Assembly (NCBI RefSeq): GCF_040026395.1
Contig: NZ_CP157278.1
Span: 1 to 64,000 of the forward strand
Direction: 5' to 3'
DNA from: Pedobacter lusitanus
Lineage (GTDB): Bacteria; Bacteroidota; Bacteroidia; Sphingobacteriales; Sphingobacteriaceae
DNA: 64,000 bases
The stretch's first letter is position 1. Every line of letters begins with the position of its first letter. The notes beneath the pieces are model-generated. The model ran no database searches. It saw only the letters and a list, made by a program, of their open reading frames with translations, and was not told the DNA's origin. This document shows, piece after piece, positions 53,687-62,198 of this stretch. The translations under genes were made by a program, and so were the position numbers.

Positions 53687-53745
53687 AAAAGCAGTATGGA
53701 ATTGCCCATATCCTACTATTTAAAATGGAGTAATGTTTTTTAAAA

Positions 53746-53768
53746 AAAAAGGGCAGTGCCCCTTTTAT
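53746..53768. terminator. Hairpin between response regulator and DUF4142 genes
   Basis: AAAAGGGCA and TGCCCCTTTT form a stem with one bulge and a tight loop, with an A-run before and TTTT at the end, so it can serve both converging genes. Confidence 0.6.
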
Positions 53769-53827
53769 AGTTATTTATAATATTAATTTTTGGTGATATC
53801 TACGGGATGAAATCTAGTTAGGATAAC

Positions 53828-54421
53828 TCATTGCTTCTTTGTGGGCTGGTCACCGGTCGTTTTTCTATTACTTAAGTTTTTAGAAAGAAATTTAGCTTCT
53901 TCCAGGTTTCCCCTGAATACCGTAAGCTGTTTATTTGAAAAGTTCACAATAGCAGTATCACTGAGCGTTGTTCCCTTTTCCAGCAAGGCAATAACCTGAT
54001 TATGGTCTTCAATTGTAATGGATAGGTATTGCTTGTCAAAATCATTGTGGCTGGCTTTTTTTTAAGCAGAAATGAGCTGATCGGGAACAAAGGTTGTCGA
54101 ATCGGCAAGCGTAATATTCCTGGGTTCTGCAAATGGTTTCAGATCTGAATAAATCAGAATGCTGGCGTCCATTGCTTTTACAGCATATTCCCTGACTTTT
54201 GAATTTTTTGATTTCTGTTTAGCAAGTTTTGACAGATTGATTTCCTTAGCACTAGAAAGCGATAACTGTTTGATAAACTGCTCAGTACTAATTGTGTCCT
54301 TCTGTGGACTGAGAAGGATGCTTACATCCTTATTTACTAATCCTGTTTTGTTGCCGGCACTGCTTACTGCTATCATGCAGGCTGCTACGGTTATAATGGC
54401 ATAGTTTTTGAAATTTTCCAT
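53828..54421 (-). pseudogene. DUF4142 protein interrupted by an in-frame ochre codon
   Basis: The frame opens at ATG 54421 with a signal peptide and reads a DUF4142-type helical domain (STEQFIKQLSLSSAKEINLSKLAKQKSKN), then TAA at 54062-54064, then continues in the same frame with KKASHNDFDKQYLSITIEDHNQ and SNKQLTVFRGNLEEAKFLSKNL to TGA at 53828. Both halves belong to one ferritin-like domain. The frame is unchanged across the stop, so a substitution (e.g. CAA or GAA to TAA) explains it, not an indel, although an eight-A run adjoins. Probably a pseudogene. Confidence 0.85.
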
Positions 54422-54495
54422 AACATACAGATTAAAAAGTTGAATATTAATCTATGTAAACAAGCGTTACATTCAGATATGGTGTGGTTTTTATC

Positions 54496-54657
54496 CTATT
54501 TAAATAGCATATGCGGTTTGTTCAGATAATTGAGCTCCTTATCTTTTGATTGCCGATAAGAAACCATCTTTACTATGTTTTGTCTAGTTGAACCTGAAAC
54601 TAGCGTAGCTTCTTTGGCGGGATCAGGGCTTTGAATTCTTTTTCTTTTCTTTTCCAT
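54496..54657 (-). CDS. Small hypothetical protein
   Basis: 53 residues (MEKKRKRIQSPDPAKEATLV...), very basic at the N-terminus, with VSYRQSKDKELNYL towards the end. It has a clean ATG and stop. It lies upstream of and parallel to the DUF4142 gene, 74 bases apart. Function and family are not recognised. Confidence 0.45.
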   Translation of the reverse strand: MEKKRKRIQSPDPAKEATLVSGSTRQNIVKMVSYRQSKDKELNYLNKPHMLFK

Positions 54658-54809
54658 GATGTGATTATATAAGGTTTATAAGTTAGTATCTCCTTACAGA
54701 GCCCATACAACAATCAGGTTTTGATTTTTGTTTAGTTTTTTTGAACCAATCCAAACCTGGATTGTTTTTAAAATATCTGGTTAAGTTCCTGAGTTAAAAC
54801 ACTTAAAAA

Positions 54810-54953
54810 ATGAAGAAACCATGAAACAAAAAATCCAGTCCTTCTTATAACTGCGCGGTGATAGATACTGCGGATATGAAAGCCGTTCCGGCAGATACTA
54901 GTGTAATGAGAGCAGATTCTATTGGGCAGGAGAATAGAATGGTTACACGTTAA
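54810..54953 (+). pseudogene. Small peptide gene with in-frame opal codon
   Basis: From ATG 54810 the frame reads four codons, TGA at 54822-54824, then about 42 sense codons (NKKSSPSYNCAVIDTADMK, VPADTSVMRADSIGQENR) to TAA at 54953. The second part looks like a real small protein with Thr/Asp-rich repeats. CGA-to-TGA would give the stop. It may also be a shorter peptide or noise, since the frame is small. Confidence 0.4.
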
Positions 54954-54970
54954 ACTTAAATTCAACGATA

Positions 54971-55177
54971 ATGAGTACTTCAAATCAAACCCATAATCAT
55001 CAGGCCATTAGAGAATGGGCTGAAAAACGTGGCGGAGTTCCTGCCAAAGTCATAGGAACAGAAATAAATAGCGATGAAGGTATCCTCAGGATACATTTTT
55101 CGGAATTTAGTAAAAGTGAAAATCTGGAAGAAATCAGTTGGGAGATTTCTTTAACGACTTTGAAAAAGATCGGTTAG
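54971..55177 (+). CDS. Conserved small protein of unknown function
   Basis: 68 residues. IREWAEKRGGVPAKVIGTEINSDEGILRIHFSEF resembles a widespread small family seen beside stress genes in several phyla, with a helix then a short beta-sheet. No catalytic residues are evident. Confidence 0.6.
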   Translation: MSTSNQTHNHQAIREWAEKRGGVPAKVIGTEINSDEGILRIHFSEFSKSENLEEISWEISLTTLKKIG

Positions 55178-55261
55178 ACTTGCTCTACCAGGACCACAAA
55201 GCAAACGGCGAGTAAAGTACGTTTTATAAACTTGTGGCAAGAGTCGGGTAAGACAAATGTT

Positions 55262-55462
55262 ATGGAGTTATCAGATTGCATTGCCGGTCGGATTCGTCAG
55301 CATGGGCCAGTTTCTTTTCATGAATTTATGGAATGGTGTTTATATGACCCTGAAATATATGATATAATCGGCTGCGTGCGCTCTAATGAACTGGTGGATA
55401 ATTTTGCAGTACATCGGATGGCGATGGAGAAAGAGCTGAGGGAGGTCTATGTAGACTATTAA
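55262..55462 (+). pseudogene. Remnant of a MidA-like SAM-dependent methyltransferase
   Basis: The first 40 residues (IAGRIRQHGPVSFHEFMEWCLYDPEIYD) match the MidA/NDUFAF7 N-terminus, and the last (SNELVDNFAVHRMAMEKELREVYVDY) match a segment normally about 90 residues further on. The SAM-binding core in between and the C-terminal half are gone, so this is an in-frame internal deletion followed by early truncation. Not functional as a methyltransferase. Confidence 0.7.
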
Positions 55463-55589
55463 AATGATTTTGCTGAGTTATAAAGTGCTGATACAGCAAA
55501 ATGGGCGTTCACAGCGGTAAATTATTAGGACTAGGGGTTAAACAAGATTGGAGCGTATGTCAAATAAATAAATGCGTTCATCTAATTGT

Positions 55590-55595
55590 AGGAGG
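55590..55595 (+). promoter_or_regulatory. Strong Shine-Dalgarno AGGAGG
   Basis: AGGAGG stands five bases before ATG 55600. Near-perfect anti-16S pairing is uncommon among the other starts in this window and decides this start over the upstream GGG-rich alternative at 55501. Confidence 0.7.
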
Positions 55596-55599
55596 TCAT

Positions 55600-55758
55600 A
55601 TGGAAACTAACGATATTATTGGAATACTGGCAATTATTCTTGCTGTGCTATTACTGGTTTTTCTGATCCGCAGAAACAGGAAAGATCAGAAGGACTTTGA
55701 GCGGGAGATGAACAAGTCTGAAATAAAGCCGGAAAAACATGAAGATGATCATGTTTAA
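55600..55758 (+). CDS. Small single-pass membrane protein
   Basis: 52 residues: one membrane helix (IIGILAIILAVLLLVFLI) at residues 5-22 then a charged cytosolic tail (RRNRKDQKDFEREMNKSE). Preceded by an AGGAGG site. Unknown role; such proteins often act as membrane-linked stress peptides. Confidence 0.6.
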   Translation: METNDIIGILAIILAVLLLVFLIRRNRKDQKDFEREMNKSEIKPEKHEDDHV

Positions 55759-55793
55759 TTGTTTTTGAATTGAATGAATTTTAGGCCAGTGGT

Positions 55794-56120
55794 TTAAGGA
55801 GTTACCGGCTTGTTTTTTAATTTAGATTTAGGTAAGTATACTTTTGCACCTTTCGCATTTACATAATAATACCTTGATTTGTTATCAATGTAAATGGTTT
55901 GTCCATTTGGACCAGCCTTGCCTTTGTAGGTTTTGTCTACAACTGCTGAGGCACCTTTCACGGCGATCTCGGCAGTTTTGTTGCCTACTTTTTTAGCTGC
56001 TTTTTTGATTTCAGGGTCTGGATTTATTTTTACGGTGTCTTTCTTTTTGTCCTGGGCGAAACTGCCTACTGAAATACTGGTCCCTAGGGCCAGTAGCATA
56101 GTTTTGATTAATGTTTTCAT
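55794..56120 (-). CDS. Hypothetical secreted protein
   Basis: 108 residues with a signal peptide (to SFAQDKKK). Mature part is Lys-rich (KKAAKKVGNKTAEIAVKG) and ends with a Tyr-rich motif, NGQTIYIDNKSRYYYVNAKGAKVYL, seen in a number of Bacteroidota periplasmic proteins. Family name not known to me. Confidence 0.6.
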   Translation of the reverse strand: MKTLIKTMLLALGTSISVGSFAQDKKKDTVKINPDPEIKKAAKKVGNKTAEIAVKGASAVVDKTYKGKAGPNGQTIYIDNKSRYYYVNAKGAKVYLPKSKLKNKPVTP

Positions 56121-56225
56121 ATCGCTTGTTTTTATAGTAATCTTCAGATGGTCTCCGGTAAAACTTCGTATTGATCGTTATATCCAGGAACCGGATGTTC
56201 TTATCTATTTTTCTATGAACTTAGA

Positions 56226-56480
56226 TTAGGGTGTAATGATTTTTTCATGTTGTTTTTCATCTTTGTCCCTCTTGTTACCTAAATCAGTTTTTGGAACATC
56301 TTTGTCCTTTATTTTTTTATCGGATTTATTTTCGGGCTGATCGTTCATATTTTCCGTTGCCGGTAACTCATGACTGCTTCTGCGATCCGTGCTGCTATGA
56401 TATTTAGGAGTGGTTAAATCTTCTGTTTTTTCAACATCATATTTCTTAGAGCCTGGTTTTGGTGTTTCACGATTTTTCAT
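56226..56480 (-). CDS. Hydrophilic low-complexity protein
   Basis: 84 residues from ATG 56480 (MKNRETPKPGSKKYDVEK), preferred over 56516. Composition is dominated by Lys, Asp, Glu, Thr, Pro, with no hydrophobic core, e.g. DQPENKSDKKIKDKDVPKT. It behaves as an intrinsically disordered, hydrophilin-like protein by sequence. Role inferred only: desiccation protection. Confidence 0.5.
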   Translation of the reverse strand: MKNRETPKPGSKKYDVEKTEDLTTPKYHSSTDRRSSHELPATENMNDQPENKSDKKIKDKDVPKTDLGNKRDKDEKQHEKIITP

Positions 56481-56577
56481 AAGTGTTTTATTTAGTTGGG
56501 TAATTGCAAAATCCATTCAAATATTACATGCCTGAAATCCTTGATTTTCCAAAGTAAATAGGCCTTGATTTATGGAG

Positions 56578-56607
56578 GGCCGCTAAATAATCTTTAGCGG
56601 CCTTTTT
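56578..56607 (+). terminator. Hairpin between small hydrophilic genes
   Basis: GGCCGCTAAA pairs exactly with TTTAGCGGCC over a five-base loop, followed by TTTTTAAA on the plus strand. No plus-strand gene lies just upstream, so it may be bidirectional for the minus genes or an unannotated small RNA end. Confidence 0.5.
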
Positions 56608-56613
56608 AAACTA

Positions 56614-56832
56614 TTATAGGTCAGTACCTGGGATAGTTCCAGGTTCATGACTTGATCCAAGCGGCTTATGTTTTCTCTCTGGTCTTGAGATCAGGTCCGT
56701 TCTTCCCATGTCGGCGACAGAAGATGTTTCTCCACTATCTGGCTTCTTTTCGTTGATGCGCTCCTGTGTCTCTTTATAAACAGTTTTTTTAGGCGCTTCA
56801 TCTTTTTTTTGGTTATTTTGCTGATTTGCCAT
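56614..56832 (-). CDS. Hydrophilic low-complexity protein
   Basis: 72 residues, Lys/Glu/Gln/Pro-rich, no hydrophobic segment (MANQQNNQKKDEAPKKTVYK, SSVADMGRTDLISRPERKHK). Same style as the 56.2-kb protein and probably a disordered stress protein. A clean ATG and stop are present. Confidence 0.5.
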   Translation of the reverse strand: MANQQNNQKKDEAPKKTVYKETQERINEKKPDSGETSSVADMGRTDLISRPERKHKPLGSSHEPGTIPGTDL

Positions 56833-56921
56833 GATCGTAAGTATTTATTAAAACCTATTTTTATTAAAACAATCCATTTTGGCTTATGTTTTAAATTGGT
56901 ACAGATTGCAGAATGAGTATT

Positions 56922-57428
56922 TTAGCTGCCAAGTGTGATAAATTTATTTTTTATAATACTTACTTCGCCCGTACGTTCTAATCTGGCTTCTTCTATTTTT
57001 TCAAGTGTATCTATATTACTTCCTGTCCTTACACTTTCCAACAAATCTTCTTCAGACATGAGACTCTTCACTAAGTTTTGATGGTGGATTATCCCATTCT
57101 TATAAAGCAGTCTTCTGGATCCCTTAATCCATTTATCCAGCCATGGGTGTCGCAAACTAATCCATGCAAGACAACGATGGGCAACAACCAATGAAAAGCC
57201 TGCAGTAACCGTTGGAACAAATTCAGATGCACCTACGATTACCCTGCTAAGTAAGGCGCCCACAGTGATAACTATAATGTTATCAAAAGCCGTCTTTTTA
57301 GCAAGAGTACGTGTTCCTGAAATTCTAATGAGCAGAAGTAAAATTAAATATACCATAACAGCCCTTAAACTCATATTTAAAGTCGTAAGGTTTTTGTCTT
57401 CTCCAAAGAGTTTTACAATAAGTTCCAT
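56922..57428 (-). CDS. DUF421 (YetF-like) membrane protein
   Basis: 168 residues. Three hydrophobic helices at the N-terminus (VMVYLILLLLIRISG, NIIVITVGALLSRVIVG, VTAGFSLVVAHRCLAW), then the DUF421 soluble domain with LYKNGIIHHQNLVKSLMSEEDLLESVR. DUF421 proteins recur beside stress and sporulation-type genes. The molecular role is unclear. Confidence 0.85.
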   Translation of the reverse strand: MELIVKLFGEDKNLTTLNMSLRAVMVYLILLLLIRISGTRTLAKKTAFDNIIVITVGALLSRVIVGASEFVPTVTAGFSLVVAHRCLAWISLRHPWLDKWIKGSRRLLYKNGIIHHQNLVKSLMSEEDLLESVRTGSNIDTLEKIEEARLERTGEVSIIKNKFITLGS

Positions 57429-57736
57429 TATTTAGAAAATTTTAAATGAACAAATCCAAATATATTATTACTTTATAAACAATTTCTAATTCAAACTCTC
57501 TTTTTTGTATCTGTAATTTTCCTTCCCGCTATCGTGCTAAACTTAGAAAATCCTGGATCATGGCAACCATTTTTTTGTCTGAGCTTCACTCTTTATCAGT
57601 GATTTTATACTGAATTTATTATCCATATTTTTTACGTGTGCAATCAATATTTGATGATAAATAGAGCAGTTAAAGGTGTTAGACCGTCTTTGAAAAAAGA
57701 CGGTTTTTTTTGATAAATGTGAAACGTCCGGGTAGC
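57429..57736. other. Interval between DUF421 and CinA genes
   Basis: AT-rich with no coding frame. It contains a terminator-like hairpin at 57683-57711 and otherwise nothing recognisable. Confidence 0.5.
57683..57711. terminator. Terminator near CinA gene end
   Basis: ACCGTCTT pairs with AAGACGGT around TGAAAA, followed by TTTTTTT. It can end plus-strand transcripts, and the A-run in the loop could allow the other direction. Confidence 0.65.
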
Positions 57737-58237
57737 TTATTTCAGGAATTTCAAGTAATTGTGCAGGCGTTGGGCCAGGAATTCGACAGTCTGACGGACA
57801 ATTTCTTCAGGTGCTCCCTGGAAGGTTGACCTTTCGCTAAAAAGCAATTCACGTGATTTAACCCCATACAAAAACATGGTACCCACAGGCTTATCTGTGG
57901 TCTCGCTGCCGCCAGGTGCGGTGAGTCCGGTGCAGCCGATATGGATATCAGCGGGAATAAGTTTTTGCAGACCAGCCGTGATAGAGCAAGTAACGATTTC
58001 AGATTCAGGGGTAAAGGCTTTAAGTTGCTCTTGGGGCACATCCAGCAGGGTACATTTTAAATCTGCATCATAACAAACGATACCACCTTTAAGGAATTTC
58101 CCTGCATCTGGTATCAGTGCAAATTCAGCGGAGAGGCGTCCCGCAGTAGCGCTTTCTGCAAACGCGAGGGTCAGGTTATGCTTGATGAGCATTTCCCCGC
58201 ACGCAAGTAAATGGGTGAGATCTATATCCTTTCTCAT
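57737..58237 (-). CDS. CinA-family nicotinamide-nucleotide amidohydrolase (stand-alone domain)
   Basis: 166 residues. AESATAGRLSAEFALIPDAGKFLKGGIVCYD and LTAPGGSETTDKPVGTMFLYG are the hallmark sequences of the PncC/CinA C-terminal deamidase, which returns NMN to the NAD pool. The N-terminal MoaB-like part of full CinA is absent, as in many short forms. Located among NHEJ and stress genes, where NMN recycling after ligase use is a possible link (inference). Confidence 0.88.
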   Translation of the reverse strand: MRKDIDLTHLLACGEMLIKHNLTLAFAESATAGRLSAEFALIPDAGKFLKGGIVCYDADLKCTLLDVPQEQLKAFTPESEIVTCSITAGLQKLIPADIHIGCTGLTAPGGSETTDKPVGTMFLYGVKSRELLFSERSTFQGAPEEIVRQTVEFLAQRLHNYLKFLK

Positions 58238-58449
58238 GTGTATGGCTCTAATTGATATTATTCGAATGATTTATTTCCTGTTTCCATATGAGGAGCGTCA
58301 ACAGGTTTCGACTCAGGTGATCGCAGGTAAATGGTCATAAAGACAATAAAGCCCTTCCTTTAAATCGCAGTTGCGCTGTTTCCATCCAATAGAGCAAAGT
58401 TGTAGTTGAAAGCCCCAGTGCAATGAGGTCTGAGGCTTTCCGTCTGGTC

Positions 58450-59013
58450 TTATTCGGCCGTTGCCTGTTCGTTAACATAACTTTCTGCTATTTCAGTCAA
58501 CACAACATCGGTAGCTTTTTCATTGTCAAGGGTAAATTGCAAGAGTTCAGCTACGTCATTGTGCCCCATGTTTTGTGCGAACACGATTAATGTACCATAA
58601 GTGGCAATTTCATAATGTTCCACCTTCTGAGCGGCAAGGATTAGTCCGGCATCACGGATCAAAGTGCCGGCATCGGTATCTTCAATGACACCATCGGCCT
58701 CTTTCAGCAATCCTTCCATCGCATCACATTTTTTTGCCTGGGCTTTTTCATCCAGCAACTGGAATACCTGCTCCAGGGTGGCAATGTGGTTATTGGTTTC
58801 TTCAGTATGTTTTTCAAAAGCTGAGGCAAGTTCCGGACTGGTTGCCGCTTTTTTCATTTTAGGTAAGGCCTTTACCAGATGTTTTTCAGCCCAGTAGATG
58901 TCCTTAAGCTCATCTACAAAGAATTCATGAAATTCTGAATTTTCCATTTTTCCAGTTTTACCACTTGGTTTTTTACTTCTTGTTTTTGCATTCTTTTTTA
59001 CTGTTGTTTCCAT
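58450..59013 (-). CDS. DUF892 ferritin-like protein (YciE/YciF-like)
   Basis: 187 residues. After a Lys-rich N-terminal tail, the domain begins EFHEFFVDELKDIYWAEKHLVKALPKMKKAA, with the Glu and Asp/Glu pairs of the ferritin-like diiron fold, and continues KVEHYEIATYGTLIVFAQNMG. These proteins are induced by osmotic or general stress. Single gene between CinA and the large protein. Confidence 0.88.
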   Translation of the reverse strand: METTVKKNAKTRSKKPSGKTGKMENSEFHEFFVDELKDIYWAEKHLVKALPKMKKAATSPELASAFEKHTEETNNHIATLEQVFQLLDEKAQAKKCDAMEGLLKEADGVIEDTDAGTLIRDAGLILAAQKVEHYEIATYGTLIVFAQNMGHNDVAELLQFTLDNEKATDVVLTEIAESYVNEQATAE

Positions 59014-59113
59014 AATAATTATTTTTAGTTAGACGACATGTTATTTGTTTTTGATCTTTTTCTATAAAGAGGCGTTTGAAATATAAAACGCTTGTCTCTG
59101 CATGTTGTTTAAT

Positions 59114-61357
59114 TTATTTGACAAAACTATTAACAGTTTGTTTTTTGGAACGCCAGCTAATGGTGATCTGCTGGTTACCGGTTAACAGATATTCCAGATG
59201 CCCGTCCTTTGATGGTATTCCCTTTAAAGGGGACTTTATTCCTTTTGCTGTCACGGTAAATGCCGGCAACTTTGATGAGGTGGTTTTTACGATCATCATT
59301 CTGCACTGAAGCCGCTGATCCCCCAAGATGGAAAAACGGATGTTTTTTCCTTTAACGGCCTTAAATCCCGAAGTTGGATAGTCTACATAAACCATGAATG
59401 GTGCATCGGGAATTTGCAGGTAATGTCGCGGTAGGATACCGAATGCGTTACCCGCTCCATAAACCTCCTGGCCAACTGTTCCTGATTTAAGCCATCCATC
59501 CTGCAGATCTTCAAGAGCAATCCAAAGTTTTGGGGCTACTTCTCCAATCTTGGGTTTTTCTTCCAGCATATCTTTCGGGAGCATAGTCGGATAATAGTAA
59601 ACTGCGCGGTCTACCAGATATCGAATGTACTCTGCGATAAGCAATTTTGCCGAGGGAAGCAGGTCTATATCTTCTGCGTGTTTTAAATAATCATGGAAGG
59701 CGCAGAAAACTTCCTGTTCTTCATATACCGCAGTATAAGGCGCATCATTTAAGGGATAAAGAGAGAAGAATTTTGGAAAGTTCTTTCCGTAACCGTAATT
59801 ACAATCCCAAAGCTGTACATTCCGGAATATCCCTGCCAGACACATGTAACTCAGCTCGAGGTACAGTTTATTGTCAGTAATTTTATAGAGCCGGAGTAAG
59901 GCACCGGCTGAAAAAGCCGTATTGTTGGCCTGGTAAAAAATTTCAAAGCCATAACCCTGCAAGGTTTTTGCGGCTTTCCCGGCTTCATTTAAATATCGCT
60001 TTTCTTTAGTTAGTTCCCAGGCCTGGAGCATAATATGGGCATAAATACCCGCTACATCTTTTTCCCCGCCTTTGCCTTCGGCGGTTTCGGCTTTGATGAT
60101 TTCCAGGGTGTCCATTTTATAGAATACCGGCCATTTGTATTTAAAGTGATGGGCTACTTTGATTGCAAAGTCCAGTGATTCCAAGAACAACTCCTCAGCT
60201 ACTTTGTCTCCTTTTAGGGCTAGTCTGGAGAGATTAAGCAGAGGATGGTGGAGGTACCAGGAATCCATGACTTTGGGAGCTTTCTGCTCTTCTTCTCCTT
60301 TAAGCCTGTCTTCAGCAGCGGGAAGCCAGCGCATGATAGTACCTAATTCTTTATCATAAAAGGAGGGCAGGCCTTCTCGTATAGTTTTCATTACTTCCAG
60401 GTCTTTTTTGCTCCATTCTACGTAATCAAGCAAGGGGAGCAGCACAGCGAGTTGTACCATGATTTCCGGTGGGGTTTCGTAGTCGCTGACATAAGCATTA
60501 AAATACTTTTGACCTGCTACCTGCGACCAGCAGCCCGGACTTTCAATCAGGTCACTTAGTCCATTATCGAGAATTTGGGGCCAGTCTTTGTACTGAGTTT
60601 CTGGCCTGGGCAACAATAGGTATATTCTGGCTAAGAGATTCAGAAACAAACGCATTATTGCGGGTTCTTTTTCCGGTATTTCATTGCTAAAGGCGATAAA
60701 AGCATCGGAAAGGATAACTTTTTTGCCTGCTTTTATTGGTGTTTTCGAAGAAGGCAAAGAAAAACCAAGTTCTGGCCATTCTCCACCCACAGTATCAGCC
60801 AGGGAGGTCTCAGTTTGTTCACAGTAACCTGATAAAGCGGTGAGATTTTGCAGATAAAGCAGCGTTGAAGACTTCGGCGTAGTTTCACTCACGTAAAGAA
60901 ATCCTGTTCTGGCACCAAACTGGCTTGCATGAATTTTTCCTTTTGTTTGTTCAGGGTTGTCATTTTTTCCATTAAATAAAATGTCTTTTGGCCAGCTGGG
61001 GATTGATAGATCTTTGGCGGGCACGAGAGTAGTGGTATAGTGCAATACCGGCCATTGTTCAGCTTGATCAATGATGATACTGACCGTTTGTCTACCTATT
61101 GCAGATGACACATCCAGATCTATCCCCTGATGTTGATTACTTTTATTTTTTGTGATCTCAAGGTTAGTTCCTGGACTATAGGCCGCACGAAAAGCGACAC
61201 GTCCGCCACCAGGTAATTCGGTTTGTATCCAGATGGAATCCGAAGTAGCGGTTACTTTAAAATGAAAATGATCTGATGCCCGTTCAAAGATTGCTCCAGT
61301 ATCGGCAGCCAGTTCTGCACTTGCAGATACGGCCCACGGTGTAAGTGCATTCATCAT
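59114..61357 (-). CDS. Large uncharacterised protein, glycosidase-like alpha/alpha barrel
   Basis: About 747 residues from ATG 61357 (an upstream TTG adds two residues). No signal peptide. Residues 1-250 look like a beta-rich sandwich domain (FHFKVTATSDSIWIQTELPGG); the middle is helical with six-hairpin-barrel texture (YAHIMLQAWELTKEKRYLNEAGKAAK, NTAFSAGALLRLYKITDNKLYLELS); the C-terminal 130 residues are a second beta domain. I do not recognise the family. It may be a cytosolic glycosidase or epimerase-like enzyme. Confidence 0.55.
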   Translation of the reverse strand: MMNALTPWAVSASAELAADTGAIFERASDHFHFKVTATSDSIWIQTELPGGGRVAFRAAYSPGTNLEITKNKSNQHQGIDLDVSSAIGRQTVSIIIDQAEQWPVLHYTTTLVPAKDLSIPSWPKDILFNGKNDNPEQTKGKIHASQFGARTGFLYVSETTPKSSTLLYLQNLTALSGYCEQTETSLADTVGGEWPELGFSLPSSKTPIKAGKKVILSDAFIAFSNEIPEKEPAIMRLFLNLLARIYLLLPRPETQYKDWPQILDNGLSDLIESPGCWSQVAGQKYFNAYVSDYETPPEIMVQLAVLLPLLDYVEWSKKDLEVMKTIREGLPSFYDKELGTIMRWLPAAEDRLKGEEEQKAPKVMDSWYLHHPLLNLSRLALKGDKVAEELFLESLDFAIKVAHHFKYKWPVFYKMDTLEIIKAETAEGKGGEKDVAGIYAHIMLQAWELTKEKRYLNEAGKAAKTLQGYGFEIFYQANNTAFSAGALLRLYKITDNKLYLELSYMCLAGIFRNVQLWDCNYGYGKNFPKFFSLYPLNDAPYTAVYEEQEVFCAFHDYLKHAEDIDLLPSAKLLIAEYIRYLVDRAVYYYPTMLPKDMLEEKPKIGEVAPKLWIALEDLQDGWLKSGTVGQEVYGAGNAFGILPRHYLQIPDAPFMVYVDYPTSGFKAVKGKNIRFSILGDQRLQCRMMIVKTTSSKLPAFTVTAKGIKSPLKGIPSKDGHLEYLLTGNQQITISWRSKKQTVNSFVK

Positions 61358-61427
61358 AAGCAAAATTTAATGTTCAATTTGATGGAAATCAACATTAATC
61401 CGGCTGCTTTGTTTTTACATTTAAAAA

Positions 61428-62198
61428 TTAGGCCCCCCTTTTACCATTTAAGCTTTTCATCAACTGTCCGTATAAATCATCGCTAAGCTCTTCTCTTGGT
61501 TTTAGTTTTTTCACAATCGCCCGTTTTCCTTTAGCCTTTGCCTTAATAATTTTTAAAAGTTCGGCGCTGTATTCGTCATGGAAGCCTTCAATATTAAATT
61601 CGGAAGTGTATTGTTTTATCAAAGCGAGGCCAACATCTAACTCCTTTTTATTGATAGCCGTAAGTGATGGAAGATCAAGTTCTTTATAGGGGCGGATCTC
61701 TTCCGGGAACCTGATTTTTGTAATAACAATAACATTGTCCATGGGATGAATAATGCACAGGTTTTCTGTGCTGCGAAGAACGAATCTTGCGACACCTGCT
61801 TTTTTCGATTTGATTAATGCTTTCAGTAGTAACGCATAGGCCCTATTTCCTTGCTTTTCGGGTTCTGCATAGTACGAGGTTTCATAGTAAATAGGATTGA
61901 TCTCGTCGATGTTTACGAAATTCTCTAACTCAATCATTTTACTTTTCTCAGGGCTGGCATCCAGGAAATCCTGCTCGTCTAAGATGACATACTTTTCCTT
62001 CAATAAATAGCCTTTTACTATTTTATCGAATGGTACTTCTTTTCGTGTATTTTCGTTTATCCGCTTAAATTTAATTCTCGAATGGTCTTTTTCATCCAGC
62101 ATATCCAAATCTAAAGTGCTATTCTGAACTGCTGAGAAAAGCCTAACCGGAATATTAACCAATCCAAATCCGATGGATCCTTTCCAAACTGCCTTCAT
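61428..62198 (-). CDS. ku: Non-homologous end-joining protein Ku
   Basis: 256 residues, the usual bacterial Ku length. MKAVWKGSIGFGLVNIPVRLFSA opens the beta-barrel, DMLDEKDHSRIKFKRINENTRKEVPFDKIVKGY follows and YYETSYYAEPEKQGNRAYALLLKAL completes the core; the C-terminus is basic (AKAKGKRAIVKKL). It binds broken DNA ends as a ring and recruits LigD. It diverges from LigD, with 158 bases between. Confidence 0.95.
   Translation of the reverse strand: MKAVWKGSIGFGLVNIPVRLFSAVQNSTLDLDMLDEKDHSRIKFKRINENTRKEVPFDKIVKGYLLKEKYVILDEQDFLDASPEKSKMIELENFVNIDEINPIYYETSYYAEPEKQGNRAYALLLKALIKSKKAGVARFVLRSTENLCIIHPMDNVIVITKIRFPEEIRPYKELDLPSLTAINKKELDVGLALIKQYTSEFNIEGFHDEYSAELLKIIKAKAKGKRAIVKKLKPREELSDDLYGQLMKSLNGKRGA

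Noticed and set aside
54062..54064. Programmed recoding (selenocysteine or -1 frameshift at the A-run) in the DUF4142 gene
   Set aside because: The codon is TAA, not TGA, and the frame does not change across the run, so no frameshift is needed.
54768..54983. Minus-strand 71-residue gene
   Set aside because: Overlaps the small peptide gene on the plus strand and has no recognisable features.
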